Shown here one piece after another: positions 60,920 to 64,000 of a stretch of DNA of 64,000 nt. Position numbers and translations under genes: made by a program. Positions within the stretch are counted from its first letter, which is position 1. The number at the start of each line of letters is the position of its first letter. The stretch comes from Hymenolepis diminuta (lineage: Eukaryota > Platyhelminthes > Cestoda > Cyclophyllidea > Hymenolepididae). The notes beneath the pieces were generated by a model. That model did no database searches. It saw nothing but the letters and a program-made list of their open reading frames with translations, and was not told where the DNA came from. Where the stretch lies: NCBI GenBank assembly GCA_900708905.1, contig CAADRB010000026.1:1850895-1914894 (forward strand). The letters run 5' to 3'.

Positions 60920-63900
60920 GTACGTGTCTATTTCGTCCTGGGCGGTCGATTTATTGTTTTTTAATCATATTAAATACTTGCAAATCTTATAATTATGCAT
61001 TATGGCTTTGCATTATATACGGGAATATAAGTGTTGTTTTTGACTTTGGCAAATTAGTGATTGATCATTCTCCTCTCATCAGATTTTCTGCTTAGTCAGT
61101 TGAAATAGCTCCTACTTCCACTTTAATCGCATAAAAGTAAAGCCCAACGAGGACTGGAGTGGGAATCAGTTTTGAGCCCAATTTACCAAACGTAGACAGT
61201 TTTCATGATAAAATATCGTCAGAATGGAGATTGGATTCGCCATGTTACTCCTTCTTATAATATATGAAATTAGACTTTACTAGAAGTAGACAAAAATCAC
61301 GTCAATAAAGCGTTTAATTAATAACTGTAAAACTATGTCATGTGGCGAACAGATTCAGTCGTTCGTAGTGAACAATATGCTTCCGTTGATTCCGGGATAT
61401 ATACTCTGACCGTAATTCATTTTTCACTTACCCGAAGTCAAATGATTTGATTTGTCAATACTAATGGCGGTCAGCCATTTAATAAACTTATATCCAATGT
61501 TAGAGAACTTATGATTCCATTCACGTGCACGTTGTACTAACAGGTGATCAAGATTGCTTGAACTCATTTAATCGAACGGCTGTGATTTCCGACATAACAT
61601 TTCCAACATTTTATAGTGAACTTACTCTTGTCCGGATATCGGGAAAAATCAAGTTTTCTTACTAGTCAAGTCAGAATATCCGTTTATTTACAATAATAAT
61701 AATTAATACAGAACAAGAGGTCGGTAAAAGAGTTGGTGGATTTGGTCCATGGGATTCGAGACTATTACTTTAAGACTCAGCTGAGAAGTCTATGTACTAT
61801 TTCTTCTGTTAATGATCCTTTGAAGCGATCACATTAAATGCAATGTCAACAAGGAGGGTAGCATTCTGATATGTGGTGTCTCAATCACCCTTGTTTTTTT
61901 ATGACTTATGTAGTTATTCTGAAACCGTCATATTTTATTAGCTGTATGATAGAGCTTAGGTACACATCTTTCTCACCAACCCGATCATTTCGAGTTAATG
62001 AACGATTCGCTTCCATCATAATTGGTTCCGCGATATGCACTTTTCTTGTTTCGCTTCCCGAAGTTAGAAGAAAACATGCCAGCACAAATTGATGGCATTG
62101 GTTTTGTTCTTTTTCCAGTTTGATAACCTTTGTTGTTTTGCTTCTATTTTCTTCATTCTTCCTTGCTTTATTGCATTTCCGCTGCCGAGGATGAATTATT
62201 GCTTGTTTCGGCCGCGCTCTACTGGTGGTTTCATTTTATGACTCTCACACTTCTTTTTAAAAAGTCGCATTAATCTTTATGCATGAAAGCGAACGAATTT
62301 TACTGTCATTTTTTTCAGATTATATTACTTTTAAATAATTAGATCTCGTTGTTTTGAGTTATATAGGATCTTTCTTGTCACTATTGTTCTTTCTTTAAGT
62401 TCGTTTTGCCATGCGATTAGCATTGCTACATCTAACTGGACTTTTCTCACAATTAAAGCGCTAACTGTAAACCCTGCGATGGTAGCTCCTCCCCCCTCCC
62501 CCTCATTCCCAAATCCCAGAGCCGCTTACCACAAACCATACGCGAATGGGAAGAGCTTGAATGCGTCTATTTGATAAATGAAGTATTGGGGAGTGTAACT
62601 CTAGGTCTCTCTGAGCCTTTCATTTAAGACGATATACTGATAGCTGAAAGTGCCCATCAACCCAAACAAACGCCGCGAATATGATAAGGTTCATTTGAAG
62701 CTTTTGTTTAAAATATACGCTTTTTCTGTTATTTTAAGTCTGGCTTATTACACCCAAAATTAATCATACTTTTCGTACTCATGTTCGTGAGATTGTTTAA
62801 TATCCAAAAGAAGATGTGTAACTTCTAATAGTAGAAATAGAGAAAAACGAAATTAGAAGATTTCATCCAGTTAAGTTTTCTTCAGAAATCAGTATGTGAT
62901 TTGTACCTCTTTGTCCGTAAGATATTTGGGACTGAGGTATTTGTAGGCGTTGAGTTCTATTTGAGCTCACTTTTAATGTGTTAGGGTTTGAAGGTCGTTT
63001 CTATCAATGGAGGCTTATATTCAAATATGTTTTCGTTCTTACAAACCAGTTTTATTCCATCCGGTTATAGAAAATGCTCCACGTGGAACTGCAAGCCTAA
63101 ACTATTGGATGGAGGAACCTATCGCACTTTCATAGTTACAGAACTGTTAGTTAGTATAAGCTAAGCTAAGCTATGGTTATTACAAATCAGCTTAGCTCTA
63201 CTAAACTAGTGTTAAATATTAAAGCTTTTGGGAACTCTTTGTTTATAGCTGTTTGCACAATAATAACTTCTTTGATATTTAAATCCATATTGACTTTACA
63301 GTTGTTGTTGTGGAGAAATAATGTTTCCTTTTTTTATGGACGTCACTGTAATGAATTTTCAATCCGAAATCCGCCCTGTTCAAAACATAATGCCGAAGCT
63401 TAATTGCTATTACTGATGGGAGGCAGAGCAGAATTAATAAAATTTGGCGAGCGATTTCGTTCTCTGAGAACTAGAGTTTGGGACTATTATTTATCTATTT
63501 TCACGTCTGGTATTGAAGTCTTTTCGCAGGTACATTACAGGCTAACTAAGTAGCCAGTTAATCATTTAATTTGGATCTGTATGAGTAGAGGAATTTACTT
63601 AATAAAGCGAAGGAACGTGTGGTTGAGTTACAAATTTTCTCTATTTTTCCCGATAGATCCGAGCACCCATGAATACTTAAGAGGCTTACAGTATATTCAT
63701 GACTTTACACCATTATGCCGATTACAAATATTGATAGTCACTTATGTGATATAATAGGTGTTTCAATAATGAGACTTTTGAGTTGTATATTTTCAAGGGC
63801 ACTCATGCGAAAAAATTTTCATACCCCCGGGTAGTTACGTAAAAAACGCACGTTACCACATGTCTGGTTTATTTAATTGAGCATATTTTCTCCCCAACTT

Positions 63901-64000
63901 TTCGGCTTAAAATACTTCCCATTGGTGGTTACTGTTAGCAACGCAACATCCCAAATTAGTTGGGGGTTAGTTGGTTCTTGTTTATCACTTCCGTTGTCCT
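60920..64000 (+). other. Start of PP1 intron 5 and beyond
   Basis: Donor GTACGT at 60920. No acceptor followed by a credible PP1 C-terminal exon is found, so this is probably all intron. Small frames at 61871-62092 and 63173-63403 are not recognised. A short AAGCT-like tandem (TAAGCTAAGCTAAGCTA) lies near 63157-63173. Confidence 0.5.

Noticed and set aside
61905..61990. ILKPS in an open frame after a TAG acceptor-like site, resembling the missing PP1 C-terminal ILKP
   Set aside because: The available acceptor (TTATGTAG) would read TTA TTC TGA in the required phase 0, a stop after two codons, and the residues after ILKPS do not resemble a PP1 tail.
1..64000. CRISPR arrays, bacterial operons, rRNA or intact tRNA genes
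   Set aside because: No regularly spaced repeats, no ribosome-binding-site-led gene runs and no rRNA or cloverleaf sequence seen; spliced genes show the window is eukaryotic.

Overview
This is eukaryotic, AT-rich (about two-thirds A+T by eye) nuclear DNA with spliced genes, long gene-poor stretches and many decayed mobile elements. All four recognisable protein genes lie on the + strand. Several things suggest a flatworm, perhaps a parasitic one: runs of 35-39 nt introns at the 5' end of a gene followed by a very large intron, AT richness, a decayed mariner, a Ty3/gypsy fragment and tRNA-like SINEs. I cannot name the species, and the flatworm call is an inference.

Layout. 1-4.2 kb: gene-poor, with a short coding-like scrap at the left edge and a hairpin near 3.78 kb. 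4.4-5.5 kb: bZIP gene A (C/EBP-like basic region). 5.8-25.7 kb: a long gene desert holding degenerate repeat families. 25.7-29.05 kb: bZIP gene B, a paralogue of A with the same three-exon structure and intron phases (1, then 0), a clear TATA box and a poly(A) signal. 29-34.2 kb: gene-poor, with two tRNA-like SINE copies. 34.2-44.7 kb: an 11-exon exostosin gene (EXT1 type, 771 codons by my splice model). Its fourth intron contains a dead 1.3-kb mariner with recognisable inverted repeats. 46.1-46.9 kb: a Ty3/gypsy pol scrap in which protease is joined almost directly to the region just before integrase. 50.05-60.9 kb, running off the right edge: a protein phosphatase 1 catalytic subunit. Its first three introns are 39, 35 and 37 nt and its fourth is about 9.9 kb, repeat-rich and interrupted by an assembly gap.

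The genes are not an operon or a pathway cluster. The two bZIP genes are probably an old duplication and could encode partners or competitors in dimerisation. EXT1 is a Golgi/ER heparan sulphate polymerase subunit. PP1c is a Ser/Thr phosphatase. I found no CRISPR array, rRNA or intact tRNA, and nothing I would call a wholly new system. The most interesting items are the paired bZIP genes (A with possible upstream-ORF control), the EXT1 GC-AG intron, the apparent loss of a DxD aspartate in EXT1, and the PP1 intron-size pattern.
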